DNA of 64,000 nt from an uncultured Bacteroidales bacterium (GTDB lineage Bacteria; Bacteroidota; Bacteroidia; Bacteroidales; P3). The stretch is from the NCBI GenBank assembly GCA_900315935.1, contig ONBB01000004.1:1-64000 (forward strand), given 5' to 3'. Below are positions 7,682-15,598 of this stretch, in pieces (the stretch's first letter is position 1; every line of letters starts with the position of its first letter). The translations under genes were made by a program, and so were the position numbers. Under the pieces are notes generated by a model, which was not told the DNA's origin, searched no databases, and worked only from the letters and a program-made list of their open reading frames with translations.

Positions 7682-9039
7682 CGCTCGACGATAAATACTT
7701 GGAAATGACACAGAAGCCGGTCCGGCTTCTTGTTTGCAAGATGGCGGTGCCGACGATTATCGCCATGGTTACCACTGCGTTGTACAATGTGGTCGACGCC
7801 GCTTTCATCGGGCGCCTCTCTACCGAGGGCACCGCCGGCATCGGTGTGGCCTTCGCCTATATGACTTTCATCCAGGCACTTGGCTTCTTCTTCGGCCACG
7901 GCAGCGGCAACTACATCTCGCGTGCCCTGGGCGCCAAGGACCGCTCGTCGGCCTCGGTGGTGGCCACGGTGGGTTTCATCACCCCGCTGCTCATAGGACT
8001 TGCCGCCGCACTGCTCGGCATCTTCAATCTCAGCGCGTTAAGCCGTCTGCTGGGTTCGCCGCCCGACGTGGTGCCTTATGCCAACGACTACCTCCGCTAC
8101 ATCGTCCTGGCCACCCCCTTCATGATGTCGGCCCTCACGCTGAACAACCAGCTGCGCCTGCAGGGCAACGCCCGTTTCGGCATGGTGGGCATCGTCAGCG
8201 GCGCCCTGCTCAACATCGTCCTCGACCCCATTTTCATCTTCACGCTCGACATGGGCGTGAGCGGTGCCTCTCTGGCCACGGCCGTCAGCCAGCTCTGCTC
8301 CTGGGTGCTGCTTTTGTATGGAACTTTCAAGCCTGAAAGCGTGCATATTAGTCTACGCAACTTCAAGCCTTCATTTAGGGTCTATTACGAGATACTTCGT
8401 GGCGGCCTTCCGTCGCTTTTCCGGCAGGTGTTCAACTGTTTCGCCGCCGTGCTGCTCAACTACAGCGCCGCCCTCTACGCTGCCCCCGGCCAGGCGGCCT
8501 CGGCCGTGGCGGCCTTTGCCGTCGTAACCCGCATCATGATGTTCGCTTTCAGCGTGGTGCTGGGTTTCTGCCAGGGCTTCCAGCCCGTCTGCGGCTTCAA
8601 CTTCGGCGCGAAAAAATATGACCGCGTTCGCGAGTCGTGGCTCTTCGCCACCTGGGTCGGCACGTCCTTCCTGCTAGTCATCTCGCTGGTGGGCTTTCTC
8701 TTTGCCCCACAGATAGTTGCACTCTTCCGCGCCGAGGACCCGGTGCTTGTCGAGATAGGTGCCGCCACGCTGCGCTGGCAGTGCGCCGCCTTCCCTCTAG
8801 TGGGCCTCTTCACCGCCACCGGCATGCTCTTCCAAAACATTCGCATGACCGGCCCCGCCACCCTGCTGAGCATCACCCGCAACGGCCTCTTCTTCCTGCC
8901 GGCGCTCCTCCTGCTGCCCCTCTCGCTGGGCATGACCGGCGTGCAGATGGCGCAGGCCGTGGCCGATGCGCTCACCTTCCTCCTGGCCGTCCCCTACGCC
9001 GTGTGGATTGACCGCAAGCTGAGGCGCGGAATGAAATAA
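7678..9039 (+). CDS. MATE-family efflux transporter
   Basis: A 453-residue membrane protein with about 12 hydrophobic segments in two pseudo-repeats. The N-terminal 'MAVPTIIAMVTTALYNVVDAAFIGRL' and 'GFFFGHGSGNYISRALGA' are the MATE signature regions; the second half repeats this ('VLGFCQGFQPVCGFNFGAKKYDRV'). Such proteins export cationic drugs or metabolites with Na+ or H+. A TTG start overlapping the htrA stop (TTGA) gives the usual N-terminus 'DDKYLEMTQKP'; an ATG 27 nt downstream would cut this conserved part. Coupled to htrA. Confidence 0.9.
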   Translation: MTLDDKYLEMTQKPVRLLVCKMAVPTIIAMVTTALYNVVDAAFIGRLSTEGTAGIGVAFAYMTFIQALGFFFGHGSGNYISRALGAKDRSSASVVATVGFITPLLIGLAAALLGIFNLSALSRLLGSPPDVVPYANDYLRYIVLATPFMMSALTLNNQLRLQGNARFGMVGIVSGALLNIVLDPIFIFTLDMGVSGASLATAVSQLCSWVLLLYGTFKPESVHISLRNFKPSFRVYYEILRGGLPSLFRQVFNCFAAVLLNYSAALYAAPGQAASAVAAFAVVTRIMMFAFSVVLGFCQGFQPVCGFNFGAKKYDRVRESWLFATWVGTSFLLVISLVGFLFAPQIVALFRAEDPVLVEIGAATLRWQCAAFPLVGLFTATGMLFQNIRMTGPATLLSITRNGLFFLPALLLLPLSLGMTGVQMAQAVADALTFLLAVPYAVWIDRKLRRGMK

Positions 9040-9040
9040 A

Positions 9041-9072
9041 TTTGGCCACGTCAGAAATTCTTCGTATTTTTG
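9041..9072 (+). promoter_or_regulatory. Bacteroidota-type promoter
   Basis: A TTTGG -33 box at 9041-9045 and TATTTTTG (consensus TAnnTTTG) at 9065-9072, 24 nt apart start to start. The same spacing recurs ahead of several other genes in the window. It drives the small acidic protein at 9114. Confidence 0.8.
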
Positions 9073-9113
9073 CAGCCGAAAAGAGATATCAATCATTTAT
9101 ACCATAGTACATT

Positions 9114-9443
9114 ATGACTGCAACCGTACACAGCACCGAGTCAGCCCTCCGGCAATGGAAAGAGGGCATGGAGAAGGGCGACCGCGCCTGCGCATTCAAA
9201 TATTGCGCCCACTTCGTCGACAGTAACAAGGCCGACGACAGCATCGTCGAGATACTCGAAGGGCTCGTCCGCGACGAGGAGGACCCCTGCGCCGATGCCT
9301 GCGCGCTGCTCTACAGGCACTATGCCCGCATCGGCGACGACGACATGGCCGCCGAGTGGCTCGAATGCGGCCTGGACATGCGCAGCGAGATGTGCCTTGA
9401 CATTGTGGCCGACGAGCGCGACGAGGAGGGCGACGACTGGTAG
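9114..9443 (+). CDS. Small acidic hypothetical protein
   Basis: A 109-residue, very acidic, Cys-containing helical protein. It reads like two or three short helical hairpins ('ALRQWKEGMEKGDRACAFKY', 'ALLYRHYARIGDDDMAAEWL'), reminiscent of a TPR or Sel1 repeat, ending in an acidic tail 'DERDEEGDDW'. It has its own clear promoter and a terminator, so it is a monocistronic, real gene. No family was recognised. Confidence 0.65.
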   Translation: MTATVHSTESALRQWKEGMEKGDRACAFKYCAHFVDSNKADDSIVEILEGLVRDEEDPCADACALLYRHYARIGDDDMAAEWLECGLDMRSEMCLDIVADERDEEGDDW

Positions 9444-9476
9444 CCCCTCGCCGACACTTCCGCTCACCCCTGCATT

Positions 9477-9510
9477 AGCCGTGGACACCCCTCCACGGCT
9501 ATTCTTTTTC
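9477..9510 (+). terminator. Rho-independent terminator
   Basis: Stem AGCCGTGG at 9477-9484 and CCACGGCT at 9493-9500 with an 8-nt loop, followed by a T-rich ATTCTTTTTC tract. It ends the 9114-9443 transcript. Confidence 0.85.
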
Positions 9511-9542
9511 CCTCCCCTTCGCCACCCGCTCCCCACCTATTC

Positions 9543-9668
9543 CCGAAGAGGGTTACTAGTTGAGAAAAAGATGGGAAAAAGGTGAGCGTAACAGAGTCCT
9601 GTTTATCAGCCAGTTGTGGATGGGCGGTTTGGGACGTTTTTTCGGTTTTTTTCCCAAAAAAACGTTGC
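9543..9668 (+). repeat. Dispersed ~120-bp leader-adjacent repeat, copy 1 (sufB)
   Basis: First of four copies of an element built of a GA-rich half ('GGGAAAAAGGTGAGCGTAAC'), a core ATCAGCCAGTTG, and a G/T-rich half ending in T-runs ('GGGACGTTTTTTCGG'). It can form a hairpin with ACGTTTTTT and AAAAAAACGT arms. Other copies: 27425-27542, 40964-41090 and 52322-52437 (minus). This copy ends about 20 bp before the sufB promoter. Confidence 0.75.
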
Positions 9669-9689
9669 TTTTTAGTAGGGTGAAGTTTA

Positions 9690-9721
9690 TTTGGCCAAGT
9701 CGTATTATTTTTGTATTTTTG
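9690..9721 (+). promoter_or_regulatory. Bacteroidota-type promoter of sufB
   Basis: TTTGG at 9690-9694 and TATTTTTG at 9714-9721, start-to-start spacing 24. A second overlapping TATTTTTG at 9706-9713 has poorer spacing. Confidence 0.8.
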
Positions 9722-9750
9722 CATTCGCGTACAACGTATATATAATACTT

Positions 9751-11196
9751 ATGGAAGAGAACGAAAAGGATATAATTCAGGAAGTTACAAACAAGGATTA
9801 CGAGTTTGGCTTCACCACCGATATTGCCACCGAGACCATCCGCAAGGGTTTGGACGAGGACATCGTGCGCCTCATCTCGCAGAAGAAGGGCGAGCCGGAG
9901 TGGCTCCTGGAGTTCCGCCTGGCGGCCTTCCGCCGCTGGCAGACGATGAAGGAGCCCGATTGGGCACACCTCGAGTACGAGACCCCCAACTACCAGGACA
10001 TCATCTATTTCGCCGCCCCCAAGCCGCAGCAGAAAAAGAGCATGGACGAGGTGGACCCCGAGCTGTTGGCCACCTTTGACAAGCTGGGCATCCCGTTGCG
10101 TGAGCGCGAGGCGTTGGCCGGTGTGGCCTACGATGCCATCATGGACTCGGTCTCCGTCAAGACCACCAGCCAGAAAGCCCTCGAGGAGAAAGGCATCATC
10201 TTCATGCCCATCAGCGAGGCGGTGCAGAAACACCCCGACCTGGTGCGCCAGTACCTGGGCTCGGTGGTGCCCGCCGCCGACAACTTCTTCGCCGCCCTCA
10301 ACTCGGCCGTCTTCTCCGACGGCTCCTTCTGCTACATCCCCAAGGGGGTGCGCTGCCCGATGGAGCTCTCCAGCTACTTCCGCATCAACGCCAAGGGCAC
10401 CGGCCAGTTCGAGCGCACGCTCATCGTGGCCGACGAGGGCAGCTACGTCTCCTACATGGAGGGTTGCACCGCGCCCCAGCGCGACGAGAACCAGCTGCAC
10501 GCCGCCATCGTCGAAATCGTCGTCATGAAAGACGCCGAGGTGAAGTACAGCACCGTGCAGAACTGGTACCCGGGCGACAAGGAGGGCAGGGGAGGCATCT
10601 ACAACTTTGTCACCAAGCGCGGCATCTGCAAGGGGTCGCGCTCGAAGCTGAGTTGGACCCAGGTGGAGACCGGTTCGGCGGTAACGTGGAAGTACCCCAG
10701 CTGCATCCTGCAGGGCGACGACTCGACGGCCGAGTTCTACTCCGTGGCCGTTACCAACAACTACCAGCAGGCCGACACCGGCACCAAGATGATACACGTG
10801 GGCAAGAACACGCACAGCACCATCATGTCCAAAGGCATCAGCGCCGGCAAGAGCCACAACTCGTACCGCGGACTGGTGCAGATTGGCCGTGGTGCCGAGA
10901 ATGCACGCAACTTCTCGCAGTGCGACTCGCTGCTGCTCGGCGACCAGTGCGGCGCCCACACCTGGCCCTACATCAAGGCCGACAACCGCAGCGCCATCCT
11001 CGAACACGAGGCCACCACCAGCAAAATCTCCGAGGACCAGCTCTTCTACTGCCAGCAGCGCGGCATCTCGCCCGAGAGCGCCGTGGGTCTTATCGTCAAC
11101 GGCTACGCCAAGGACGTACTCAAAAAGCTGCCGATGGAGTTTGCCGTCGAGGCGCAGAAACTGCTGTCTATCTCATTGGAAGGGAGCGTAGGATGA
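9751..11196 (+). CDS. sufB: SufB, Fe-S cluster assembly scaffold protein
   Basis: A 481-residue SufB. Evidence: the N-terminal '[20 protein letters not shown]', then '[23 protein letters not shown]', '[20 protein letters not shown]', '[20 protein letters not shown]' and the C-terminal '[21 protein letters not shown]'. SufB with SufC and SufD forms the scaffold on which Fe-S clusters are assembled. The start at 9751 follows the promoter and gives the normal N-terminus; the frame is open 60 nt upstream but that would overlap the promoter. Oddly, sufC and sufD do not follow; instead the stop overlaps (ATGA) a SpoU methyltransferase. The sequence itself looks intact and full length. Confidence 0.95.
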   Translation: MEENEKDIIQEVTNKDYEFGFTTDIATETIRKGLDEDIVRLISQKKGEPEWLLEFRLAAFRRWQTMKEPDWAHLEYETPNYQDIIYFAAPKPQQKKSMDEVDPELLATFDKLGIPLREREALAGVAYDAIMDSVSVKTTSQKALEEKGIIFMPISEAVQKHPDLVRQYLGSVVPAADNFFAALNSAVFSDGSFCYIPKGVRCPMELSSYFRINAKGTGQFERTLIVADEGSYVSYMEGCTAPQRDENQLHAAIVEIVVMKDAEVKYSTVQNWYPGDKEGRGGIYNFVTKRGICKGSRSKLSWTQVETGSAVTWKYPSCILQGDDSTAEFYSVAVTNNYQQADTGTKMIHVGKNTHSTIMSKGISAGKSHNSYRGLVQIGRGAENARNFSQCDSLLLGDQCGAHTWPYIKADNRSAILEHEATTSKISEDQLFYCQQRGISPESAVGLIVNGYAKDVLKKLPMEFAVEAQKLLSISLEGSVG

Positions 11197-12524
11197 AGAA
11201 ACTCAGCACAGAAGAGATGAACCGCCTGTCGGTAGGCGAGTTCCACCGCAGTCCGAAGCTGCCGCTCACCGTGGTGCTCGACAATGTGCGGTCGCAAAAC
11301 AACATAGGCTCCATCTTCCGCACGGCCGACGCCTTCCGGGTGGAACACATTGCCCTCTGCGGCATCTGCTCCACGCCGCCCCACCGCGAGATACACAAGA
11401 CCGCCCTCGGCGCCGAGGAGAGCGTGGCCTGGTCCTACCACGAGGACACCGACGCCTGTGTCCGCGAACTGAAGGAGCGCGGCTACAAGGTCTTCGCCAT
11501 CGAGCAGGTCGACGAGAGCATCAAGCTGGGTACGCAGGCGTCCCGCCTGCATGGTATCCCGTGTACGCAGGCGTCTCGCCTGCAAGGCAATGAAGTATCG
11601 GGTACGCAGGCGTCTCGCCTGCATGCAGCCGGGACGGCTGCGCACCCAGTGGCAGGCGAGACGCCTGCCCTCCCTGACGTGCGCGACCGTGGCTACTTGC
11701 CTCATTTTGAAAACAGGGCCATACAGTTCATCACTTTTCGTCTGTTTGACTCCGTACCCAAGGAACTTATCGAGGAGTGGAAGTCGGTTCTCTCAGTGGA
11801 AAATAATGCCGAAGAGCCTACCGATGTTGCACGACAGATGCATAAGTTGATCGATAGGTTTGAGGATTCCGGCCATGGGCAATGTTTTTTGGCCGATAGC
11901 CGAGTGGCAGATATGATGGAGCAGACATTGAGACACGACGATGGCCGGAAATATGACTTGATAAGTTATTGTGTCATGCCCAACCATGTCCATGTGATGA
12001 TAAGGGTGTACGAAGGAGTCTCATTGTCGTCCATTCTTCATACATGGCGGTCTTATTCAGCCCATGAGGCGAACAAGATACTGGGTCGCAGTGGGGAATT
12101 CTGGATGAAGGACTACTACGATCGGTATATCCGTGATGCACAACACTATGCAGCGGTGGTGCAATACATTAATGATAATCCTGCGAAGGCCGGACTTGGT
12201 GCGCAGGCGTCCCGCCTGCATGTTGCATCACCAGTTGCAGGGCTGGTGTCGACCGTTGGATATATAAATGGTACGCAGGCGTCTCGCCTGCATGCAGCCG
12301 GGACGGCTGCGCACCCGGTGGCAGGCGAGGCGCCTGGCCTCCCCAAGGTGGCCGTCGTTTTCGGCAACGAGGTCGAGGGGGTGCAGGACATAGTACTCGA
12401 GCTATGCGACGGTGCCTTGGAAATCCCGCAGTTCGGCACCAAGCATTCGCTCAACGTCAGCTGCGCCGCCGCCATCGTTATGTGGGAGATGTACCAGACG
12501 CTCCGCAGCCCCATGGAGGAATAG
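11193..12524 (+). CDS. SpoU/TrmH-family RNA methyltransferase with an in-frame REP + RAYT (Y1 transposase) insertion
   Basis: One 443-codon frame holds two halves of a SpoU 2'-O-methyltransferase split by foreign DNA. Residues 1-112 carry SpoU motif 1 ('[18 protein letters not shown]'); residues 384-443 carry motif 2 ('FGNEVEGV') and motif 3 ('[18 protein letters not shown]'). Together these make ~172 residues, the normal length. Residues ~113-383 are an insertion: REP-like palindromes, then a RAYT-type Y1 transposase domain (~160-335) starting '[18 protein letters not shown]', with HUH pair His265/His267 ('MPNHVHVMI') and candidate nucleophile Tyr325 ('[12 protein letters not shown]'), then more palindromes. 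There is no frameshift or stop. Whether the methyltransferase still works, or RAYT is made from an internal start such as Met262-upstream codons, cannot be told. Its start overlaps the sufB stop. Confidence 0.9.
   Translation: MKKLSTEEMNRLSVGEFHRSPKLPLTVVLDNVRSQNNIGSIFRTADAFRVEHIALCGICSTPPHREIHKTALGAEESVAWSYHEDTDACVRELKERGYKVFAIEQVDESIKLGTQASRLHGIPCTQASRLQGNEVSGTQASRLHAAGTAAHPVAGETPALPDVRDRGYLPHFENRAIQFITFRLFDSVPKELIEEWKSVLSVENNAEEPTDVARQMHKLIDRFEDSGHGQCFLADSRVADMMEQTLRHDDGRKYDLISYCVMPNHVHVMIRVYEGVSLSSILHTWRSYSAHEANKILGRSGEFWMKDYYDRYIRDAQHYAAVVQYINDNPAKAGLGAQASRLHVASPVAGLVSTVGYINGTQASRLHAAGTAAHPVAGEAPGLPKVAVVFGNEVEGVQDIVLELCDGALEIPQFGTKHSLNVSCAAAIVMWEMYQTLRSPMEE
11529..12338 (+). mobile_element. 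REP-flanked RAYT unit inserted in frame in a SpoU gene
   Basis: A ~810-bp unit bounded by palindromic elements. Left side: GTACGCAGGCGTCCCGCCTG at 11530, a second copy at 11563-11583 and a full ~69-bp copy at 11601-11669. Right side: a short copy at 12199-12219 and a full copy at 12270-12338. The full element starts with the imperfect palindrome GCAGGCGTCTCGCCTGC and ends with its inverse GCAGGCGAGACGCCTGC. Between them lies the Y1 HUH transposase domain. REP-associated tyrosine transposases (RAYTs) are known to act on flanking REP elements, so this is a REPtron-like unit. Every palindrome copy is translated in the same frame as TQASRL. Confidence 0.88.
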
Positions 12525-12553
12525 GAATATAGCCGTGTCAGATAATAGTAAAC

Positions 12554-12572
12554 AAGCCCCATTGGGGCGACA
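12554..12572. repeat. Palindrome related to the post-pheT array
   Basis: AAGCCCCATTGGGGCGACA, matching the A unit at 402-420 with a changed centre (CATTG for CGTAG, the stem GCCCC/GGGGC kept). It lies between the SpoU stop and the next start. Confidence 0.7.
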
Positions 12573-12587
12573 GTAATAAAGAACAAA

Positions 12588-12953
12588 ATGACAAAGGAAG
12601 AACGTATAGACAATGCCCGTGCGTTGCACAAGCAGGGCTGCAACTGCTGCCAGTCGGTGGTGATGGCTTATGCCGACATACTGCCGATAGACAAAGAGAA
12701 TGCCATGAATGTGGCCGCTCCCTTCGGTCGCGGCCTCGCCGGCACACGCGAGGTCTGCGGCTGCGTCAGCGGCATGGCCATGGTCTGCGGCCTCACCGGC
12801 CACGCCGACCAGACCCGCACCCTCATAGAGCAGTTCCGCCAGGAAAACGGCGACATCGTATGCGGCCGTCTCCTAGCCAGCGGCAAGAAACCCTGTCCCG
12901 ACCTCGTGGCCGACGCCGTGGGATTTATGCACGACATCATTATCAACCCATAA
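12588..12953 (+). CDS. C_GCAxxG_C_C family redox protein
   Basis: A 121-residue Cys-rich protein: 'GCNCCQSVVMAYADIL' near residue 17, then 'FGRGLAGTREVCGCVSGMAM' in the middle, and a late Cys pair ('DIVCGRL', 'KKPCPD'). This is the layout of the C_GCAxxG_C_C family, thought to be redox-active or metal/cluster binding; the GCAxxG core here is degenerate (CGCVSG). No signal peptide, so cytoplasmic. It lies 63 bp behind the SpoU gene and may be co-transcribed with sufB, which would fit a link to Fe-S or redox homeostasis (inference). Confidence 0.8.
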   Translation: MTKEERIDNARALHKQGCNCCQSVVMAYADILPIDKENAMNVAAPFGRGLAGTREVCGCVSGMAMVCGLTGHADQTRTLIEQFRQENGDIVCGRLLASGKKPCPDLVADAVGFMHDIIINP

Positions 12954-12965
12954 TACCTGTTTCAC

Positions 12966-14477
12966 ATGAAAAAATCAATTCTGGCCATTGTGGCGTTAGC
13001 CTGTATGGCAACACTGGCCTCCGCCCAGCGCATCAACTTTCAAATGGGCGACAAGTCAAACAAAAAAGCCTACCACCCCGCCAAGATTCACATCGCCGAA
13101 GGTCATCAGCCAGGGCAATTGCTGGTAGTGGAGCCTGAGTTTAAATCCATAGCCATAGGTTCAGAACTCCCAACAAAAGCCTTAAAGGTGCGCCTCTGCG
13201 ATATGGAGTGGAACGACATTGTCCGAAGCGTTAGCATCCCCAATACCAAGAAGACCTCCATCGGAGAAGCCTTCCGCTCGGGCGACCACATGCACGTTGT
13301 CCTCAATTGCGACGAAGACAATCGGCTTGTTGTGCGACATATAAAGCTTGATGCTCGCAGCCTCGAAATATCTGCCGACCAAGCGCTGGTAGACCACCCA
13401 CTGCAGAAAGGGAGCGAATCCAATGTGTGGTCGCTCAGCTCCCCCAATGGACAATACCACGGCGTGGTTTATGCCGTATGGCCCAAGAAAGGGGAAAGTC
13501 AGGCCGTAGCCATGATGTTTGACAAGGACATGAACAAATTGTGGGAGCGCCGACTGGTCTATGCAGATGTGTTCAATGTGCTTGTAACCGATGCCGGTGC
13601 CATTGCCACCATGCGTATGGGTACCGTGGAGGGAAACAACGACATCACCGCCTTCCGTGTCAACCTGGCTACTGCCGAGGGTGAGAAACATGGTGAGTAT
13701 GTACTCGATGCCGACGTGAGCGACGTGGCCTTGCTCAAATGCGAAGGAAGCAGAGTGCTGGCTACCGCCCTCGAAGGCAAGGGTGGGTATGGTCTGCTTC
13801 GCATCGGAACTCTGGGTCATCGTCATTATACAGGTGTCTGGGGACTGGTGTTTGACCTGGATAGCCAAAAGATTGTCGTCGGCAACCGCCATCCTTTCAC
13901 CGACGACGAGATGCTCGCTCTCTGCAACGAGGAGTCGGGACAGAAGTTTGTGGGCAAAGGAGTGCAGTTTGTACAGAAGGTGGATGACTGCCCAACACCC
14001 CAGGGAGGGGCTGTGCTTTACCAGCGGACATGGAAAGAAACGGTACGCGATATGAAGACTGGCATGACCAAGAGCGAGACTGTATATCACAAAGGCATCC
14101 TCCTGGTGCAGGCAGATATGAAAGGGGGGCTCACCATCAGTCGCATACCGCAGAATAATCAGAACGCCAGCGAGAACCCTGTCGGTTCGAGTCTTTTCTG
14201 CCGCAACGGAAAAGTGTATGTGCTCACCAATGAGTCGAAGCATGGGACTGACGAATATACTCCCGATCGTCCGGCCGAGCGCAGTCGAAGCCTCATCATG
14301 GCCAATGCCGCATTGGCCATCTACTGGTTCACTCCCGACGGCCAGGGGGCCAAACAGATGCTTGAGACCGACCGCAAAGCCATACTCTTCTCTCCTGCCT
14401 ATGCTGGCACAGAGGGGCGTTTCTATTTCCTCGCAGGCAGCATGAGACCCTGCCTGAGCAGCATCACCATTCCTTAA
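12966..14477 (+). CDS. Secreted hypothetical protein, beta-rich
   Basis: A 503-residue exported protein with a clear type I signal peptide (MKKSILAIVALACMATLASA, then Q). The mature part is a long series of beta-strand segments with repeated 'xxxVW/GYGLLRIGTLG' character ('VWSLSSPNGQYHGVVYAVW', 'GVWGLVFDLDSQKIVVGNRH'), which looks like a beta-propeller or other repeated-sheet protein, but no named family is recognised. It has no obvious T9SS tail. Gap to the next gene is 8 bp, so it may be in one operon with the HD hydrolase and mpl. Confidence 0.7.
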   Translation: MKKSILAIVALACMATLASAQRINFQMGDKSNKKAYHPAKIHIAEGHQPGQLLVVEPEFKSIAIGSELPTKALKVRLCDMEWNDIVRSVSIPNTKKTSIGEAFRSGDHMHVVLNCDEDNRLVVRHIKLDARSLEISADQALVDHPLQKGSESNVWSLSSPNGQYHGVVYAVWPKKGESQAVAMMFDKDMNKLWERRLVYADVFNVLVTDAGAIATMRMGTVEGNNDITAFRVNLATAEGEKHGEYVLDADVSDVALLKCEGSRVLATALEGKGGYGLLRIGTLGHRHYTGVWGLVFDLDSQKIVVGNRHPFTDDEMLALCNEESGQKFVGKGVQFVQKVDDCPTPQGGAVLYQRTWKETVRDMKTGMTKSETVYHKGILLVQADMKGGLTISRIPQNNQNASENPVGSSLFCRNGKVYVLTNESKHGTDEYTPDRPAERSRSLIMANAALAIYWFTPDGQGAKQMLETDRKAILFSPAYAGTEGRFYFLAGSMRPCLSSITIP

Positions 14478-14485
14478 ATCTATAT

Positions 14486-15598
14486 ATGACCAAGCGAAAG
14501 ATAATAAACGACCCGGTCTATGACGGATTCCTTTCGGTGGACGACCCGGTGATACTGCAGGTGATCGACCACCCCTGGTTCCAGCGTCAGCGGCGCATCA
14601 AACAGCTGGGGCTTACCTATCTGGTCTATCCTGGCGCCATGCATACGCGTTTCAGCCACATGCTCGGCGCCCTCAACCTGATGAAGCGCGCCCTCGAGGT
14701 GCTGAAACAAAAGGGTGTGGAGATTACCGACGAGGAATGCCGTGGTGCCAAGCTGGCTATCCTGCTGCACGACATCGGCCACGGTCCCTTCTCCCACACC
14801 TCCGAGCGTGTGCTGGTGGATGTGCCTCACGAGGAGATTACCCTCCTTATGATGCAGCGCATAAATGAAGAGATGCGTGGTGCGTTGGATATCGCTATCG
14901 CCATATTCTCAAACACCTATCACAAGCATTTCCTGCATCAGCTGGTGAGCAGCCAGCTGGACATGGACCGCCTCGACTACCTGGGTCGCGACAGTTTCTT
15001 CACTGGCGTAAGCGAAGGCATCGTGGGTACCGACCGCATCATCTCCATGCTCAATGTGCACGACGATGAACTGGTGGTCGATGAGAAGGGCATCTACAGC
15101 GTGGAGAAGTTCATTATATCCAGGCGCTTGATGTACTGGCAGGTCTACATGCACAAGACCGTCATCGCTGCCGACCAGGTGCTGCTCAATATCTTGCGGC
15201 GAGCGCGTGATTTAAATATTTCCACCTTTAACTTTCCACTTTCCACATTCGACCTCGACCGCTTCGCCGAGCTGGACGATGACGACATCATGGTGGCCAT
15301 CAAGCATTGGCAGCACTCGGACGACGAGATATTGAGCTCCCTCTGCCGCAACTTGGTGAACCGTCGCCTGCCGGCTATCCGATTCGGTAGCACGCCGTTC
15401 GAGGGTGTCGAGTGCGACTACTTCCACGGTACCGGCGAGCTGCACAACCGCTCCTACGACTTTAACGACCGGGAGATTAAAGTCCGATACAAGGACGGCC
15501 GCTGCCTGCCCATCAGCGAGGCCAGCGACCAGCTCGACCGCCATTTTCTGGAAAAGCAAGTGACCAAATATTATCATTATTATCCGAAGAAGGTATGA
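14486..15598 (+). CDS. HD-domain phosphohydrolase (dNTPase-like)
   Basis: A 370-residue HD superfamily enzyme. The N-terminal 'HPWFQRQRRIKQLGLTYLVYPGAMHTRFSHMLG' region (quoted only in part here: 'RIKQLGLTYLVYPGA', 'HTRFSH') supplies the first His; 'LLHDIGHGPFSH' supplies the HD dyad; 'SSQLDMDRLDYLGRD' supplies the last Asp. This is the layout of the dGTPase-like metal-dependent hydrolases of Bacteroidota. Residues ~244-257 ('ISTFNFPLSTFD') are encoded by a 7-bp tandem array and look inserted. The stop overlaps the mpl start (ATGA). The natural substrate is unknown. Confidence 0.88.
   Translation: MTKRKIINDPVYDGFLSVDDPVILQVIDHPWFQRQRRIKQLGLTYLVYPGAMHTRFSHMLGALNLMKRALEVLKQKGVEITDEECRGAKLAILLHDIGHGPFSHTSERVLVDVPHEEITLLMMQRINEEMRGALDIAIAIFSNTYHKHFLHQLVSSQLDMDRLDYLGRDSFFTGVSEGIVGTDRIISMLNVHDDELVVDEKGIYSVEKFIISRRLMYWQVYMHKTVIAADQVLLNILRRARDLNISTFNFPLSTFDLDRFAELDDDDIMVAIKHWQHSDDEILSSLCRNLVNRRLPAIRFGSTPFEGVECDYFHGTGELHNRSYDFNDREIKVRYKDGRCLPISEASDQLDRHFLEKQVTKYYHYYPKKV
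15219..15253 (+). repeat. 7-bp-period array (TTTCCAC) inside the HD gene
   Basis: Heptamers TTTCCAC (15219), CTTTAAC, TTTCCAC, TTTCCAC, ATTCGAC follow each other without gap. Three heptamers are 21 nt, seven codons, so growth in threes keeps the frame. The AT-rich block stands out from the GC-rich gene around it. Confidence 0.75.

Noticed and set aside
9543..9668. Copy 1 of the dispersed element as a coding region (open frames exist across it)
   Set aside because: The frames are not shared between the four copies and the T-runs break them; the element is non-coding.
10464..11192. The SpoU frame stays open upstream through sufB for ~240 codons
   Set aside because: This part is an out-of-frame reading of sufB; the ATG at 11193 overlaps the sufB stop and starts the SpoU family sequence.
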